From Desmodesmus armatus (taxonomy: Eukaryota; Chlorophyta; Chlorophyceae; Sphaeropleales; Scenedesmaceae), in NCBI GenBank assembly GCA_007449985.2, contig VIIQ02000072.1, positions 354,847 to 418,846 of the forward strand: a stretch of 64,000 bases of DNA, given 5' to 3'. Under the pieces are notes generated by a model. The model worked only from the letters and a program-made list of their open reading frames with translations, did no database searches and was not told the DNA's origin. Shown piece by piece: positions 39,879 through 60,127 of the stretch. Positions within the stretch are counted from its first letter, which is position 1, and each line of letters starts with the position of its first letter. Both the position numbers and the translations under genes were made by a program.

Positions 39879-40042
39879 ACAGCAGTGCTTGTGTGCATCT
39901 TCAGGATCACGACTAAATGAGCCGCACCACTGCACTGAGCTGGTTGTTCAGCTGAATACTACAGTAGTGCTTGTGTGCATCGTCATGATCACGACTGAAT
40001 GAGCCTCACTGCTGCACTGAGCTGGTCGTTCAGATGAATCAT
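39879..40042. repeat. 82-bp tandem direct duplication
   Basis: Two adjacent copies (39879-39960 and 39961-40042) begin ACAGCAGTGCTTGTG and ACAGTAGTGCTTGTG, share the core GATCACGACT, and end near GTTCAGCTGAA and GTTCAGATGAA. By eye they differ at roughly one base in ten. They lie in the spacer between the convergent SDR and PFOR genes. Confidence 0.85.
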
Positions 40043-41024
40043 ACCATCCTCTCTGCCACTACAAGCCTGTAAGCCCTCGTCGCTGGCAATCCACATACCA
40101 TACTTACAAAGGCGATGTCAGGCAGATCTGCCTGATTTGGACACAAGGAATTCTCCCTACCTAGGCAGTACTGAAACTCCCTACCTAGACATTGTACGCA
40201 AGACAACAGGCAATACCAATCAAAAACACCACCACACCAACAATGTGCTTGCTGGTCAAGCACACATGAAGCATCCACCATCACAAACACAAATGCTTGC
40301 ACACAATGCTGCAGCTGGAAAGCTGAGTGCACGGTGCCCACGTCAAACCATAAGCGCATTCCTCAGGCACTTGCCCACTGCCCGCCTCCGCCTTTGCCCT
40401 CCACACCCAGTACTGACCACACACATTATCATAGCGCCTATGCAGCGCACCCTCTTAAGCAATGAGGATTTGGTCCATGAAGCAACTGTGAATCGTGGTG
40501 CAGCAACAGGGCTGGCCATGTAAGAGAACCCCTGCATATAAGGCCCAGTCCTGGACAGCACGAATACAAACCCCGACCTCAGGCAACCCAACAGCTGACA
40601 GCACTGGCTCGCTCTGACTTAGTGCAATGGCCACACAGTAAAACACGAGGTGGACCATGCCAGTATGGTAACAGTAAGATCACCTTGGGACGACAAGTGC
40701 TTGAGGCTGATATACATGATGCAACAGTGATCTTCTGAGTACCGCGCCCAACCCAAACATAACCACCACACGCAACGGATGCTGCACAACACAAGGCTGA
40801 CCAGCATCTCATGCGGCCCACAACCTCACACCATGTTCTGACGGTCTCGCCAAGGGGCTGCGCAAGGCACAGCCATGCCTCCATGTTGTCAATCAAGTAG
40901 GCACAAGATATTTGTTGTGAGCAAGGCACAGAAGTGCAAGAACAAATGATTCTCAACGCGCAGGTGGATAGGCTCAGCCCCCGACCGGGCGACTGTGCAC
41001 AAACCACTCTAGGACACAGCTGCT
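40043..41024. other. No gene recognised; spacer after the PFOR stop
   Basis: This intergenic stretch follows the PFOR stop codon on the minus strand. It probably contains the PFOR 3' untranslated region. No coding motif was seen on either strand. Confidence 0.45.
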
Positions 41025-48890
<7,866 letters not shown>

Positions 48891-49091
48891 CTGCGGGCAC
48901 GCACGCACACACACAAAAGGATTACAGACGGTGTCAGGTCCATCCAACATCGCTTCTTCTCCACTGCCGCTTGGGCGTGCATGCTGCCACAGCTCTGCTG
49001 CTAACAAACGAACCCTTACACGTGAATGCAGAGGACGTCCTGACGTCGGCTGTAACGCAGCCACTCACCCCAGCCTGGATTGCAGCAACAT

Positions 49092-51934
49092 CCTGGTGTC
49101 GGAAGTCTGGTGCGAGTAGGTAAGGGCACCTGGCCCTGTCGAGGCACCTGCTAGAGTCTTTAAGAGTCGAAGTGAAGCTTTGACAGCACTAACCGGTCTG
49201 TCACTACTGAAATGATAGATGCTGCTGACAGTTGTTCCGTTCTGGTTTCGAGTGTGAAGCAGTGTCTAATCACTTGTACTTTCCTTGCTCTTTTTGTCTT
49301 CGACGAATGATTGGACTGTTGACGTCAGCCCCTGTCCCAAGGGCTACTTGAGCAGTCTCGTAAACCTGGAAACCTGCCGAGAACCCTACTGTACACGCAG
49401 CAAGTCCGGCAAAAGTGTCCCTGTGAATGTTGTGTACCAGCACCGCAGTGGAACCTGTCTTGCAGACAAGAGCCGGAACGGTCCAACACTGGCCAGTGAA
49501 GCAGCAGCACTGCTCTGCTGGTGTAGCCCGCATGTGACACACACGACCTACCTGCACACACCACCACCACCCTCATCACCACCACTACCATCATCATCAC
49601 CACCATCACCACTACCACCACTTGGCACAACTCATCAATGCAGTGGATCCTCCGGAGGGAGCCTCCCCTGCCAGGCTGGGGGGGGGGGGGGGGGCAATCA
49701 CAAGTGGGGTTACCCAAAGCCTGAAAACCCTATACGCAATAACGAGTCACAGGCCAGCAACTTGTCATGGGGTACACCACCTCCGTATGGAACTGCGATT
49801 CTGGGCAGCCAAAGCCGGACCATGATGCTGCGGCCGCTGGATGGCTGCTGCATGCGTGCAGCAGACTGCTTGTGCACACACATGCTTGCACGCACATACA
49901 TGAGATCCTTGACCACCATGCACACACCACCACCATCATGTATGCATTCCATTGATTGAAGGACGGGGAGGGGGGACTTCACTGAGGGGTGACACTTCGA
50001 GGCTGCCACCTACATAGCATCAGCCCACCACGGAATGCCAGTGACACGATGTTGAGGCCTCCTTGAGGTGAATGCCTGTGCTGCACTGCATGCGCTTTCT
50101 TTGGGGCTGCTGTGAAAATACCCGTGGCCCACTGGGAAGTGCTGCCGTATGCGCAGATGCGCAGCAGCCGCAGCTGTGTGGCTCCCGCACAGCCCACACA
50201 ACAGGTGGCCCCAGCACCCAAACCGTTGCAGTGCAAGACTTGTGATTCTTCAATGCTCACTGGCTGGCGGCTTGTGAAACCTGTTGGCCATGCAGGACAC
50301 AGCAACTGTAAGAGCAACCACTGCCTGACTGTTGTGTCTTGTGACTTATGCAACACCGCTGCCTGACTGTTGTATCGAAGTCAAGACAACATTGCTGTGG
50401 CAAGTGCTGCTTCCAGCAGTGCTCATCAGTGACAGCCACTGCATGTCTTTCCTGCAGCATTGCAGTTGGTCAGCTGCTCATGGGCACCAGAGAGTGCTGA
50501 AGCCTTCTGCAACCTCCAACTCATTATGTCGGGGAATGCCTATGCAAAGACCCTTCCCCTTCCCACGTCCAGCCTGGCACTGAGTGCCGCTCAACCACAG
50601 GCCTGTCAGGCCAGTGGCCCTAGGCCCTCCCCCGACCCCAGACATGCAACCCATCAGAAACGCAGTTCCAGTCCGCAAATCAAGCCTGCTGCAGCTCCTT
50701 CCAGAATACTGCAAGGGATTTGAGGCTTGTGTAGGCCGTCAGCCCAACACCTGCTGACATAGCAGGGCCCTTGCTATGCAGGCGGCCTGCAGCATGGGGT
50801 CCCGCCCCATGCTGAGACCACTCAGCTGTGGCGCTGGAGTGCCGCACATGGCATGTGCCTGTAAGCCAAGTGCATACCATATGTTGCACACCATTGCAAC
50901 CTTCTTGAACGCAAACAGATGCGTGACAATGAAGCCCTGCTGTGCCACCTGCAAAGGGCTGCAGGGTTGGGGCCAGGGATCGGCGAGCTGGACAGCATAT
51001 TGGCTCTGGGGGCCATGAGTGCTGTCAGGGCAACCCGGGTGCCCGGACAGCAGGCACCTGGGGCCCAGTGTCTGGTGGCCTCTGCAGTTCTTCTCTGCTA
51101 ATATTGTGATGGCTATGGCATGTCCTCTTTGCCAGCTCTCAAGGGCTCTGTACTGATGGCAGCCTGAATTTGGTGACCACTTCCAAGACCACTCTTTGAA
51201 AAGAGCATAGCTGCGCAAGCAAGCAATGCGACCGGAATGCCCAAAGGATGAAACGCCTCTGACATTCAGGGTTTCTTTAGTAGTGGTGTAAGTCCAGGTC
51301 CCGTGCTTTGTGGCCTGTCGCTGCGCTTGTGTCGGCGCGTGGCCAGGACGCTCGGTTCGCTCGGAAATGTTATATCATCACAACAGCAGCATTTTTGCTT
51401 GACCTTGATGCAATTGAATTAAGGGAAGTGTTTTCAGCGGCGCATGCACTGCAATGACAACCGCCCCTCTTAAAAACTGTGTTTCACGCATGCACTGCTT
51501 GTGTAGCTATCATGCAAACACTTGCACACACGGGTCCGTGTCTTACAGAATCCCACACATCACCACCACCTTGCCACCCTTTGGCTGCAACTGCTGATGC
51601 ATCGGGAGGAGGGGGGCAGGACAATCACCAGCAGCGACGGCTCTAGCCATGGCATTTGCCAATGGCACCTGAGCAACAAGGAATGAATCACGGTGTTATG
51701 CAGTAATGCATGCGCCCTCTTCAGAGGCTGCGCCAAAAGCAGTTCTTGCAGCAACCGACAGGCCGACAGGCACCCTGAGATGTAAGAGCAGCCGTGTGCC
51801 CTTGCAGCAAGCGTCCCAGCAAAACACATCACGCCATGCAGCACAGCAGCTACTGCGCAACACCATACACTGCCCATCACAAAGCAACATGAAACCCCAA
51901 GCAACCACAGAACGCTGCTGGTGCTGCTGCTCCT
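49092..51934. other. No gene recognised (about 2.8 kb)
   Basis: It holds the presumed PFOR promoter, a (CAC)n-type microsatellite and a 17-base G tract (49678-49694). Several open frames exist on both strands but none shows a family motif or consistent splice structure. Confidence 0.45.
49557..49622. repeat. Imperfect (CAC/CAT)n microsatellite
   Basis: About 65 bp built from CCACCA, CATCAC and CATCAT units. It would encode Pro/Ser runs on the plus strand, but no gene is supported there. Confidence 0.9.
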
Positions 51935-53256
51935 TCAAATCCACTCCTCCTCTTCCATAAAGTCATCTTCATCCTCCTGCTGCTCCCCAGGCGCCCCAGG
52001 CCCACCCACACCCTCCATACCCACTGCAGCATCCTGCTCCCCTGCCTGACCCCCAGCCGCCTCTGCAGCCACGCCCTCCGCACCCAACCGAGTCCACCCG
52101 GACAGCTGCTGCGCTTGAAGCATGGGGTCGGCTGTGATGCGCGGGACTACCTGCGCCTGCTTTTCGGCAGCATAGCCTATGCGCACAGCTGCCACATCCT
52201 CCACCTCCCCAATGTCCTCCCCATGCAGCCACTTGGAGACGGCCGCAGGGTCGGGGGGTTTGAAGGCTGGCCTGCGCGCGCTGGGTCGCAGGCGTCTGGC
52301 AGGCACCTGCTGCTGCCTAGTGGCCTCTGCTGCGGCTGGCTCTCCTTGGAAGCTGCTGCTGACGGTGATGGCAATCTCCTGCGCGCAAAAAATGAGCAGC
52401 ATGCAAAGTATGTGAAGCATGTGACATGCTATGTTGTACACTGACCACCTGCACCACCACACTTTGAAGGACACGACTAGTTGTGTGGGCCCTGCTGTGA
52501 TGCTACCCCCTATAGTACAGTGCGCGCATCTGTCGCCATGCTGGCAAGCATTCTTAACAAAGGAATCAATGGGAGACAAGCCGGACTTATGGCCCCCCGT
52601 CAATACAGCTGCAGGCAAACCCAGCACGCAGGCACCCAAGCTGTTGCTGGTTGTGGACCCACCGGAGCAGCAGCTGCTGGTTTGTGCGGCGGCTGCTGGG
52701 GAAGCTGCCAGATGCAGGAGCTCTGCTGCAAGGTGGCTATTGGCTGCTGCAGGCCTGGCTCCAGCTTGACCAGTGCAGGTGGCGCTTCCTTTAGCTTCAC
52801 AACAACTGCTTGGCCCCTGCACAGCCGGCGCAGCAGAGGTAAAGGATTGTTTGGGGCCCGCATACGGTAACAGTGTCGCTCTGGCACTTTGGCATGCGCC
52901 AAAGCAGCAACGTATCTTGGTAGTGCCAGCACACCAGATGCACTGCTGTGCTGCTGCAGGGCAGCCCCACCCGCAAGCTTTACTTGCTGAAAGCGCTGCC
53001 GCAAAGACATGTGCCACTTGCAGACCCTTCACCCTCAGACACTAGAGATACCCTGGGAGCTGACCCGGTCACCTCTGCAGTGTCCCTACCTGGGCTTGGC
53101 AAGCTCTGCTCGTAGGTGTGCCACTGCCAAGCTGCGGCTCAGCAGCTGTACTGCTGCTGCATGCTCCTGCACATCCAAGTGCTGCTGCCCCTCCTCATCC
53201 ACCACCTGATTGCTGCTGACAGGGAGCTGAATTGGAAGTGCTGCAGACGGCAGCAT
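51935..53256 (-). CDS. Unknown protein with acidic C-terminal tail (about 324 aa)
   Basis: I do not recognise this protein. The proposed minus-strand exons are 53256-53090, 53026-52663 and 52378-51935 (TGA); the phases agree. It starts MLPSAALPIQLPV and then DEEGQQHLDVQEHAAAVQLL and SRSLAVAHLRAELAKPR, which looks helical. A basic, hydrophobic middle follows (VLALPRYVAALAHAKVPERH, NNPLPLLRRLCRGQAVVVKL). The C-terminal exon is Ala/Gln-rich, then strongly acidic, ending DEDDFMEEEEWI. The abrupt acidic-aromatic end suggests a protein-interaction tail. No signal peptide or membrane segment is seen. It lies 186 bp downstream of the VMA21 stop on the same strand. The exon 2 acceptor (GTGAAG) is weak, so boundaries may shift. 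Confidence 0.5.
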
Positions 53257-53441
53257 GCTGCTGCTTGCTGTACCGACAGGACTGCAAGGGCTTTGCTGCC
53301 TTTACGCCAAGACTGGCACAGCCGTATAACAGCTTGTATGTGGGTGCTTCTGCCTGTGGGATGCCAGGCAGCTGCTGTGCAGGACAGCTGGACAAGATCC
53401 CCACAAGCTGATGCTGGCAGGACCAGGCCTGTGCGGGTAGC

Positions 53442-54171
53442 TCAGTCTGTCTTCTTGGTATCCGGAATCTGCTCACGGAAAGCTGCGATGACAAAGCTTG
53501 CAATCACCTGCGCAGCAATGGTTGAGCAGAGTGACTGCTGGTGCTGGTGCTTGTGAGCTGATGATGTTTTAGTCATGCAGGCACCCCCTGCAGATGGTAC
53601 ACCATTCAACAGGATTCCGCACTGCCTTGATGAACTGCATGCTGCTGCAGAACGCTGCATACAGCTGTATGAACCATTTTGATGCTCACCAGATTGACCC
53701 CAAGCACTGCCAAGCCAGCACCTAGGTACGTCTTGGTTTCCTTGCTCGGCACGCGTCCTGTGAGCTCAAATAGTGCTGCAGCAGCAGGTGCAAAACCACA
53801 AAAAGGATCAAGCTGAGCACTATAAACCGAAGGATCTATACGGACAACCCTGTTGTCAGCCTAGGCAAACGCATCACAATCACAGGTTGGTAGGCTGGTC
53901 CCTTGCTGCGATTGCACCCGGGGACGAACCAGCCAGCAAGGTACTCACAGTCTAAGCCTCCAAAGTGTGCGGTGAAGAACAGGGCGAAGGGCACCGTGAT
54001 CATCAACAGGCTGTGGAGTGCTATGTTCACAACAGTGCTCGGCAACAGCAGTGCGGCAGGGGGGGACTGCTGAGCTGCTGTGGCACTAGATGGCTGCTGC
54101 GGTACTATCTGAGAGTCTTTTGTGGAGGGAGTTGAGTCTGTTGCGACAGTTGATGCGTCCTTTCGCACCAT
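53442..54171 (-). CDS. VMA21: VMA21-like V-ATPase assembly integral membrane protein
   Basis: Three minus-strand exons: 54171-53949, 53775-53690, 53507-53442 (TGA), phases agreeing; 124 residues. VMA21 is a small ER protein that chaperones assembly of the V-ATPase membrane sector. About 45 Ser/Pro/Gln-rich residues precede membrane segment 1, IALHSLLMITVPFALFFTAH, followed by FGGLD-SLFELTGRVPSKET, then segment 2, YLGAGLAVLGVNL-VIASFV, and AFREQ. Two hairpin helices with a short lumenal loop and an FxxHFGGLD-type turn are the family pattern. The usual length is about 100. The C-terminus ends PDTKKTD; a Lys-rich ending is compatible with ER retrieval, although the last residues do not match a strict KKXX signal. 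An acceptor at CTCACAG would create a stop, so the CTGCAG acceptor at 53776 was chosen. Confidence 0.85.
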
Positions 54172-56359
54172 CCTACTTCTGACTGTAGATCATGTGCAGA
54201 CTGTGAACCCGTCGCTGGCTGGCTTGATGAGCTCGAGAACAAATTAGGATTGAAGGCACATGTCCGTCTTGCACAACAGCTGGGTTCCAGTCTTCCATGT
54301 CGGGCGTAATGACACCTAGACTTTGATATGATCTGCGCTGGTCACAACAGCTGGAGGTTCAGTGAGGTGCGCAGGCCGACAAAAGCCAACGTCACGACAT
54401 GTTCCTCCACGAATGCTTATGCAATCTTCCAGCTAGGGGCCACGTGGGTTCCGTAAACAAATGTATTACAGCCTGGCACACACACTGCTTGGACCGTGAC
54501 CCTGCACCGTGAATCTCACTGAAGCTTACCTTCAAAGGCAACATGGAGCATGTGAGACCAAGGCAAACAGCCTCAGCTTCATCCGTTCCTCTATGCGTGA
54601 CTGCAAAGGTGACATGAGAGTGCTTGACTCAAGCAGTTGGGTACCCATCTGCCCGTGCAACACTACCCCTCTCAGCTTGCCGCAAAAGCAAGCACACCAC
54701 AAGGTCGATATGCAACCACATCCCTCGCCGTCTACACAAATCTACGTCATCTCTCCATGCACACCAGCATCAACACCCAATACTCAAGGGGGGCTGCAGG
54801 CGCCAGCCGCATTGGCGAGAGCCCATAGTGGAAACAGGTACATCATACACAGAAACAAGGTTGCGTGTCAACAGCGCAAGTCAGACGAACAACACAAAGG
54901 GTGCCAGCACACTCACCCGGTGTGCAAAGAATACAGTGTCAGTGTACAGGGCACTGTCTGTGGTGCCCAGCATCCGGTGCTGTCAATATAAGCCCTGTCA
55001 CAGTGTGGCTTGGTGTTGCTACATGCCTCCCACCCACACCACACGCAGGCACAAAAGGATTGCCACTCCTGCAAACAAGCGGTGCAATGCCTACAATCCA
55101 CGCCTTGTACTGGAAGCACAACAGACAACCAGCTTCGACATAGCAGCATCGGTCGCATTGAAAAGCTGTAGCGGTCAGCGACATGCGAGCAGCACAGGTC
55201 TGCGCCTGTAGCAGTACATACCCGCCCCCACATCACATCAACCCAAGTCAGACAAGTAGGTGTACACACCCGCAACTGGCGCCCATTCCTCGCCCTCAGC
55301 CGAAAAAGACCCGCAAACAGATAGCCACAGTGACCTGCAGCCCCCAACAGCAGCAGTGCTGAGCTGGCCTTGCGAAGCCAGCATGCAGGCACAGCTGTCG
55401 CACCATCATACGGTGCACTGGTATACAAGCAGACAGCCGCTGACGTCCCATGACAGGCTAACAAACAGAAACTGCACAGACAACATGCACAGTACAGTAC
55501 AGGCGCAGGAGCCAGTGCAACTACAAGCACAGCGTTGCACCCTGCAGCAACAACTCAGCAACATCAACTCAACTGAAAAAGGGCATGACTACCACAGCCA
55601 ACTTGAAGGAATGCTAACCCTCCCTGCCCTACCCATCCCGCTGCTCCACCCCTCCCTGCTGCTCAGCATTGACAACCACACGCCTTCTGCCCCACCGCCC
55701 GCCCTGCCGCCTTTTCAAGGGATCACGGGGCTGCGTCAGCAGCTGCTCGATGGGGCCTGGGCACAGCCTCACATCCGAACCACGCTGCTGGTCTGCTGCT
55801 GAAGCACTGCCTGCACCCGCAGCACCAGCAGGAGCAGCATCACGGCCTGCCGCAGGTCCCCAGCTGCAGGCACCCACTGCAGTAGACAGGTCGGGCAAGT
55901 GGCTGCAGCTGCGGCTGTAGCGTTGGCTGCGGGGCAGGCTGCTGGCCTGGACAGCTGCTTGGGAGCTGACCCCTGACTGCATCCTGTAGCTGCTGCTGGC
56001 AAGGGCAGGCAACCAGCTACTAGAGCAGGCGCCCTGAACTCCTTGTGAGGCACAGTCCGAGTCTGCAATCAGCACATGCACACGACAAAGTCAAGACGAC
56101 AGGCAGGCATGTAGGGGTGTTTCCAGTGCCCACGCCAGGCTAGGCTGACTGGCTCGCAACCATGCCAACACCACACTGAGACAGTGCCGATATGGCTTTA
56201 TGGATCTGCTTGGGATGAATGCTGTGGGCAAGACAGCGCGGTATTGGCGCCAACTGATATGTGCACAAGCAGCCTAAGATCCTAGCCAACCTGCATCAAC
56301 GCCGTCCAAACCAAAGCAGCAGGCCGCACCTGACAAAGGGTTACTCCAGGCAGTTGATT
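54172..56359. other. No confident gene; possible last exon of the E3 ligase at 55.6-56.06 kb
   Basis: The left part is the presumed VMA21 promoter. An open block at 56062-55629 on the minus strand follows an ATTGCAG acceptor and could be a C-terminal exon of the RING E3 gene, but two frames stay open and I cannot choose. Nothing else is recognisable. Confidence 0.35.
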
Positions 56360-59300
56360 TCACCCCACCCTCCTTGCCAGCCTGCTGCTGCATGCTGCCG
56401 CCCATGCGGCCAGTCCCACAGTCGCTGCCACCGCCTCCAAGGCGGCCAGCCCCTTGCCTGCAGCCCAAACCGAGCAGGTCAACCGGCAACGAGGCTGTCC
56501 TACTAGCGCGGCTGGTGATCTGCCGCAGCTTGTGGTGGGCGCAGGCGCTGCTACTGTCGCTGCAGGAGTGCTGGTCCCGCCCGCTCGACCCAGCCACATC
56601 GCAGCTGGCGTCTGCGACAGGATCCAAGGGATCCGCCCCCTGCTGCTCACCAGCCAGACTGCCGTCCACTTCCCCAGCCTGTGCAGCAAAAGCTGCTGCC
56701 ATGCTTCCAACTCTAGATCAAGCCGTCTTGCAGCTGCAACCACACCAGCTCCCTGCAGCTCCTCTTCCTCGCTGCCATGCTGTGTGCCCGCTGCTGCAGC
56801 CGCTGCCTGCGCAGTCTGCAGCGACGCAGCCAGGGCCTGCGCCAGTAAGGCGTCAAATCCCTCTGCATCACTGCTGCCAGCCGACGCTGCTGCCAAGAGC
56901 TGCGCACTGGCAGCGTCACCAAGCACAGCATCGTCCGAGAAGCCCCCGCGCAGCAGCTGCTCCTCCAAACTGACCTGCCGCACTCCCCCAGTCGCCGCTG
57001 ACAGGTCATTGTATGACATACTGAGGCTCAGGTTGCCCATCAGGCCCCCCGCACCACCCTGCCCTGCAACCCTCCAGCGCGGCTGCTGCCCTGCTGGGGC
57101 TGCAGGGCCCCTGCCGCTGCTGTCCAGACCCCCACCCGAGCGCTGCACACACAGCGCCCTGCGACAGATCGGGCACTTGAAGTTGTCGTGGCCGCTCTGC
57201 TGCAGCCAGGCGCGCAGGCAGGACAGGTGGAAGAGGTGGCCACAGGGCAGCTGCTTGGCTCCTGCTGCCAGGCTGTCTCTGCACACTGCACAGTCTGCAT
57301 CTTCGGCCAGCAGCAGCTTCTCAGTGGCATCAGGGAAGGTGAAGTCCAGGCTGTGGGTGGCGGCCCTGTTGGCAGCACAGCACACAGCACAACACAGCAG
57401 CAACAACGTGACAAGGCACACATCTGATCAGTACATCAGTACGTCAACTAGGCAAACGTTGCGACAGGATCCCATGCCTTGTCTCAGGGAGGCTGGCACA
57501 TATATACGACAAGCAGCTGCCCCAGAAGGCAGATAGCATGACTGCATTTCACCAGGGCTGCTCATGGCTGTTGACAGTGTAGGTACCGCTGTTACAAGTT
57601 TGGGCGACTCTGAGAGAGCCCTGTACAGGCGAATCGAAGGCACATTATAACCGCACAAGCAAACAGCAGCTGGCAATGCAGGGTTGCGTCGCACCTGTGC
57701 AGCATGTGTGCCTTCACACGGTGCACGAAGGACATGACCACCATGCGGGTGTCCAGCAGCAGCACTGCGTCCAGCAGGTGGAAGCTCATGCCGTGCAGCA
57801 GCCACACATGGACGTGGTGCAGCAGCGTCAGCAGGTGCACCGCCACATCAGCCAGCAGCTCTGTGGTGTAGAAGAACCTCTCACGCCCCTTGCCCTGCAG
57901 TGCAGTACAACAAATGCAATGCAGAAAAAACACAGAGCCATATCCTCAGCACTCGCCACAGGCTGACGAAGTCCTGTCACTTGGGTGTGCACCAGTCTGA
58001 AAGTTCGGGTTGTAGGGAATCAAAGTCAAAGTCCCCCGCTCAGCCTGTCGAGCCTGCCGTCAATTCAAGCAGCAACGCTCCCTTGTTGTGTCCAGCACTA
58101 AGCAGCTACCTACCTGCCAGCTGTCCCACAGCGTCATGGCACGCCCGCTGAGGGTCGAGGGCAGGTGCAGGGCGGGGCTGCTGACAGCAACTGCCTCGTC
58201 CATCAGCAATGATGCACAACTGCAGCAGCGACAGCACCAGCAACGACGCAAGGCAGACATGACAGCAGCAGCAAGACAAGGCAGCAGGCGAAGGCATAGC
58301 CATCTTATGGCTGTCCAGTCTTGCCATGCTGCAGTGCGTGCGTGTATCAACACATAGCACACACGGATCAACACAGAGCAACAGTCCTACACCCAGCTGC
58401 GTGCTATCTTGCAGTGCTACACAGTAGTACACCCAGCTGCATGCTGCCTGGCTGTCCCACACCCAATGAATGCTGCTTTGCTGTTGTGTACCCGCCTCAA
58501 TGCTTCTCTGGTGCCCTCCCCCCCTTCCCACACCCAACCTGCAGCTCTCCTGCTGACCCCTCCCCCCTCATTGCTGCTTGGCTGGCCCAAACTGAACCAT
58601 ATGCTGTCTGCAAATCCTGCATATACCTGAGTGCTGCCTTAGTAGCCTCCACACTGATGATGCCAAGGTCCAGAGCAAACAGTAAGCTGATGGCCCAGCT
58701 GAGCGCCCCCTGGTGCCTGTGCAGCAGTGCCAGGCCCAGGGCATTGCTGCACAGAATGAAGCCCAACAGGCACAGCGTGCGCACGTGGCGGGACAGACCC
58801 ACTGTGGGAGTGACAGACAGCCCCGCCAGCCTGTCCTTAGCAAGGCCCACAAACATCTTCATCTCTCCAATGACTGCCAGCCTGCAGGGCCAGCCAGCGA
58901 ATTCAGCAGTTTGATTTTGAGGGGGAGTTTGGATTGGAGAGGGCTTTGGTACAATGTCCACGTTTGGTAGCGGGGGCGGCAGCAACCAGGGGGGGCAGAC
59001 ACCGAACATGCAGCAGATGCACTGCTGTCAACTGTGCGGCAGGCAGGCTCAGCAGTGCTGCAGCTGGCCGTGCTGGGACTGGCTGCAGGGCTGCAAGTTT
59101 ACTCTACTGCTGGACGCTGCATCCCTGTGCAGCCAGAGATGCAACTGCACGCAGCTGATGTGCGCAGCCGTTACACAACCAGCCTCATACTCGCAGCCCC
59201 TATTGCCCCGCGCCCAAAAAAACAAACAATACCACCCAGCTGCTCACCAGGGCAGCCAGTGCAGGAGGCGCACTTCACTTGGCAGCACCACCATGCCCAC

Positions 59301-60127
59301 CAGCACAACCTTGAACAGCAGGTACTTCAGCAGACGCTGTGTCAGGCGACCAGCCTCAGAGGGTGTCAGGCTCTCAAGGAATACAGTCTGCAAGGGGAGG
59401 TACGGCAGGGCAAATAGGCTAACTGGTTGCATTTGCGAATGATTCAATGCAGCAGCAGTGGCAACCAGGCTGCTGCTGATGCACAGCATGCTGCATGTTT
59501 GCCCACGACTACTACTGTAGAGGCAACATGCTACCTGCGGTGCACGACCACGTGCTTGGTGAGTGGTGACTGCAGCACCTCTTACCGTTGTGACTGCTGC
59601 AACTGCAGTGCAGCAAGCGATGACAAAATTGGAGAACACAAAGACTCCCAGCTGCGTTTGCAGCAGCGACTCCAGGATACTCATCAGCCCGCTCTCAATG
59701 CCAGGTAAGCCCCTGGGCAAGCAGCAGCAACAATGCGAGCCAGGCATCACACATTGGTGCCTTCCACGTGCACGGGCAGCAAGTTGTCAGCCAGGGCTGT
59801 TGCTAACCAGCGCTTTCGCCCAGCAGTTGATCGCTGGGGTTGTTGCTGGCAGCAGATGGGGTCAATGAAAAGTGTGAGCGTCTTGAATCTCATATAATAC
59901 AGCACCTCAGTGGCTGGCATCGCATGAGCGAGGTCTGAGTTAATGTACCTTGCACTCTGCTGCTCTTGATCATCAGCAGTCCAGCCTGGCGCACCAACCG
60001 CAACATCGGGACCCACAGGGTGCAGAACTGCCTGACTTTTGGAAAGACAGAACAGTAGGCTCAGAGTGGTTGCCGATACGTACGCAAACACAGCCCTTGA
60101 GATGTGAGGGGCGTGTTGGGGCACCAT
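56360..60127 (-). CDS. gp78/AMFR-type ER membrane RING E3 ubiquitin ligase
   Basis: Minus-strand exons: 60127-59949, 59712-59586, 59387-59248, 58881-58627, 58219-58114, 57894-57695, 57365-56360?; all internal phases agree, about 670 residues. These ligases ubiquitinate misfolded ER proteins (ERAD). Hydrophobic segments include AYVSATTLSLLFCLS, GVFVFSNFVIACC, YLLFKVVLVGMVVLP, TLCLLGFILCSNALGLALL and a block after LWDSWQ-GKGRERFFYTTEL, matching the gp78 layout. The RING is CAVC..LPCGHLFHLSCLRAWL..CPICRRAL: C-x2-C, then CxHxxHLSC, then CPIC. A UIM-like helix (GFDALLAQALAASLQ) follows. The start ATG at 60127 gives a phase-consistent first exon. The C-terminus after about 56640 is uncertain, since a GTGAGC donor there could lead to an exon near 56060. 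No CUE domain is obvious. Confidence 0.85.

Noticed and set aside
49285..49959. 224-residue plus-strand frame
   Set aside because: It consists largely of the CAC microsatellite and a G tract translated as Pro/Ser and Gly; no splice or family support.
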